25,947 nucleotides of DNA, taken from positions 1-25,947 of the forward strand of contig CAMTOL010000002.1 of the NCBI GenBank assembly GCA_947074135.1. Direction: 5' to 3'. The notes under the pieces were generated by a model. It worked only from the letters and a program-made list of their open reading frames with translations, searched no databases and was not told the origin of the DNA. The position numbers were made by a program, and so were the translations under genes. The first letter of the stretch is position 1, and the number at the start of each line of letters is the position of its first letter. This stretch comes from an uncultured Rikenellaceae bacterium. GTDB lineage: Bacteria > Bacteroidota > Bacteroidia > Bacteroidales > Rikenellaceae. This document shows, one piece after another, positions 24,192 through 25,947 of this stretch.

Positions 24192-25947
24192 ATGCATAAA
24201 TTGTGGATAATGGTGTGTGTGGTGATGTTTTCACTAACAACAGCGACGGCTAACAACCCCGTCGAAGAACTCTTGACTCGTATAGACTACTCTGTAGTCA
24301 AAAAATTCTCCTTCTCTCTCCAAGACCAAACCTCTGAAAATGACTACTTTGCCATAGATTCAAAACAAGGCAAAATCTCTATCGAAGGCAATAACTGGAT
24401 TAGCGTAGCTGCCGGACTAAACTGGTACCTAAAGTATTATGCCGGTGTAAACATAACCTGGAGCAACCCAAAACAACGACTCCTAAACCTTCCTAAACCA
24501 CAAAAAAGAGAAGAACGTAATACAGATGAGTTAGTTAGATACTACCTCAACTACTGCACGTCGAGCTACTCAATGGCGTTTTGGGACGAAGAGCGTTGGC
24601 AACAAGAGATTGACTTTATGGCGCTACACGGTATCAATACGCCGCTAATGACTGTCGGAATGCCAACTGTTTGGCGAAACGTGATGCTTCGGCTAGGGTA
24701 TAGCCCAGAGCAAGTGAGTGACTTTGTGGCAGGACCAGCACACCAAGCGTGGTGGCTGATGGGTAACCTCGAGGCGTGGGGTGGACCAAACCCAGAGAGC
24801 TACTACGCCAACCAAGAACAACTAGCTAAGTTCATAATGAACGAGTATCGTAGTTGGGGAATAGAGCCAGTACTGGTCGGTTATAGCGGTATGCTACCTA
24901 GCTTTGAACCAAACGATAAAACAACATTTGGAACGAAATTAAACAAAAAAGAGCAAGGATTGTGGTGCTCATATCAACGTCCTGCACTATTAGAGCCAAC
25001 CTCAGAGCAATTTGCCGAAGTTGCAGATATATACTACGACGAGCTTACAAAGTTCTACGGCAAGGCTAAATACTACTCCGCCGACCCTTTCCACGAAGGA
25101 GGAAGCACAGAGGGAGTCGATATTGAAAAAACTGGAGTGCAGATATATGAGGCAATGCAGCGAGCTAGTCGTGAGTCGAAATGGGTAATTCAAGCGTGGC
25201 AGAATAACCCGCTGAAGCAACTTATCGACCCACTACCTAGAGGTGGAGTTGTGGTGGTTGATCTCTGGAGCGAGGTGCGTCCGCAGTGGGGTGACATTCA
25301 GAGTGCGTGGTATCGCAAAGATGGCTTTCTGCAACACGATTGGGTATATTCGCTACTATTGAACTTTGGGGGTAATACGGGACTGTATGGTAAAATGGAG
25401 CGACTGGTTGAAGGGTACTATAAGGCTAAAAATAGTGACTTTGCACCAACTATGGTTGGAATTGGAGCAACGATGGAGGGGATTGAGAATAACGAGGTTA
25501 TGTATGAACTGTTGTTCGAACTACCTTGGCGAAGCGAGAAACCGAAGGTTGAGAGTTGGTTAGAGGATTGGGTGAAGGTTCGTTATGGTAGAGCGTTGCC
25601 GCAAACCAAAGAGGTGTGGCAGATACTAGGTAAGACGGTTTATAATGTACCGTTCGATAATATTCAAGATGGGGTTTCGGAGTCGGTGTTTTGCGCTCGT
25701 CCAGCGTTGGAGGTGGCTTCGGCGTCGTCGTGGGGTAAGAGTGCGCTCTATTATGACTATAAGGAGTTGTTCCGAGCGTTGGAGTTGATGGTAGAAGTCA
25801 GTGATAGGTATAAGGGGTGTCGAAATTTTGAGTATGACCTTGTTGATATTGCGCGTCAGTGTTTGTCGAACTGTGGGCGTGAGGTGTTGTCTGAAGTTGG
25901 GCAGGTTTTTGACACGGTTTATGGGGTTTTATTTATTGCCGATTTGG
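24192..25947 (+). CDS. GH89 alpha-N-acetylglucosaminidase, 3' end cut by window
   Basis: 585 codons visible, no stop before the edge. Signal peptide MHKLWIMVCVVMFSLTTATA, without a lipobox cysteine, so a periplasmic or secreted enzyme. An N-terminal domain (about 22-110) precedes the GH89 (NAGLU) barrel: YYLNYCTSSYSMAFWDEERW, MALHGINTPLM, WWLMGNLEAWGGP, SADPFHEGG with the probable acid/base glutamate, VVVDLWSE, and GATMEGIENNEVMYEL, whose EGI glutamate aligns by memory with the human NAGLU nucleophile region. The family removes terminal alpha-linked GlcNAc from heparan-type glycans or gastric mucin. The C-terminal helical domain has begun (LPWRSEKPKVESWLEDWVKVRYG) but is unfinished; any C-terminal secretion domain is out of view. 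Confidence 0.95.
   Translation, partial: MHKLWIMVCVVMFSLTTATANNPVEELLTRIDYSVVKKFSFSLQDQTSENDYFAIDSKQGKISIEGNNWISVAAGLNWYLKYYAGVNITWSNPKQRLLNLPKPQKREERNTDELVRYYLNYCTSSYSMAFWDEERWQQEIDFMALHGINTPLMTVGMPTVWRNVMLRLGYSPEQVSDFVAGPAHQAWWLMGNLEAWGGPNPESYYANQEQLAKFIMNEYRSWGIEPVLVGYSGMLPSFEPNDKTTFGTKLNKKEQGLWCSYQRPALLEPTSEQFAEVADIYYDELTKFYGKAKYYSADPFHEGGSTEGVDIEKTGVQIYEAMQRASRESKWVIQAWQNNPLKQLIDPLPRGGVVVVDLWSEVRPQWGDIQSAWYRKDGFLQHDWVYSLLLNFGGNTGLYGKMERLVEGYYKAKNSDFAPTMVGIGATMEGIENNEVMYELLFELPWRSEKPKVESWLEDWVKVRYGRALPQTKEVWQILGKTVYNVPFDNIQDGVSESVFCARPALEVASASSWGKSALYYDYKELFRALELMVEVSDRYKGCRNFEYDLVDIARQCLSNCGREVLSEVGQVFDTVYGVLFIADL

Overview
The window comes from a member of the Bacteroidota, most likely order Bacteroidales. 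The evidence is a PorX-type response regulator with a PglZ domain (the type IX secretion regulator), a LytS/LytTR two-component pair behind a MacA/MacB/TolC efflux set, several close matches to the Bacteroidota -7 promoter element TAnnTTTG, few recognisable Shine-Dalgarno sites, and glycoside hydrolases of families GH16 and GH89. I cannot place it to genus. The gene content suggests an anaerobic amino-acid- and glycan-using, possibly gut-associated organism.

Layout. 1-952 (minus): a truncated GH16 beta-glucanase lipoprotein. 1069-7505 (minus): one long operon read from high to low coordinates: TolC-like outer-membrane factor, MacA-like adaptor, MacB-like ATPase, MacB-like permease, LytS-type histidine kinase, LytTR response regulator, closed by a clear intrinsic terminator. 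7903-12779 (plus): iorA-iorB-aminotransferase-CoA transferase, a plausible route for fermenting aromatic amino acids to aryl acetates. 12875-14386 (minus): cysS. 14447-18937 (plus): a UbiD-family decarboxylase, ispG and porX. 19001-21808 (minus): uvrA. 22115-22555 (minus): a NUDIX hydrolase. 22632-23720 (plus): pyrE and a small SRPBCC-like protein. 24192 to the window end (plus): a truncated GH89 alpha-N-acetylglucosaminidase.

How the genes work together. The efflux operon couples a tripartite pump to its own sensor and regulator. IorAB plus the aminotransferase and CoA transferase form a transaminate, oxidise to acyl-CoA, swap CoA sequence. The remaining genes are mainly housekeeping.

The least ordinary content is non-coding. 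Four copies (C 4104-4211, A 21851-22046, B 23745-23910, D 23954-24102 inverted) of a modular hairpin repeat lie only between genes. Their stems differ in sequence but keep pairing, and copies A, B and D share a nested stem with two mutually exclusive pairings. A second, unrelated repeat class has a strict 7-bp period; it sits inside cysS and at the 3' ends of ispG, porX/uvrA and less clearly pyrE, where it has supplied coding sequence and stop codons. No tRNA, rRNA, CRISPR array, transposase or phage gene was seen.
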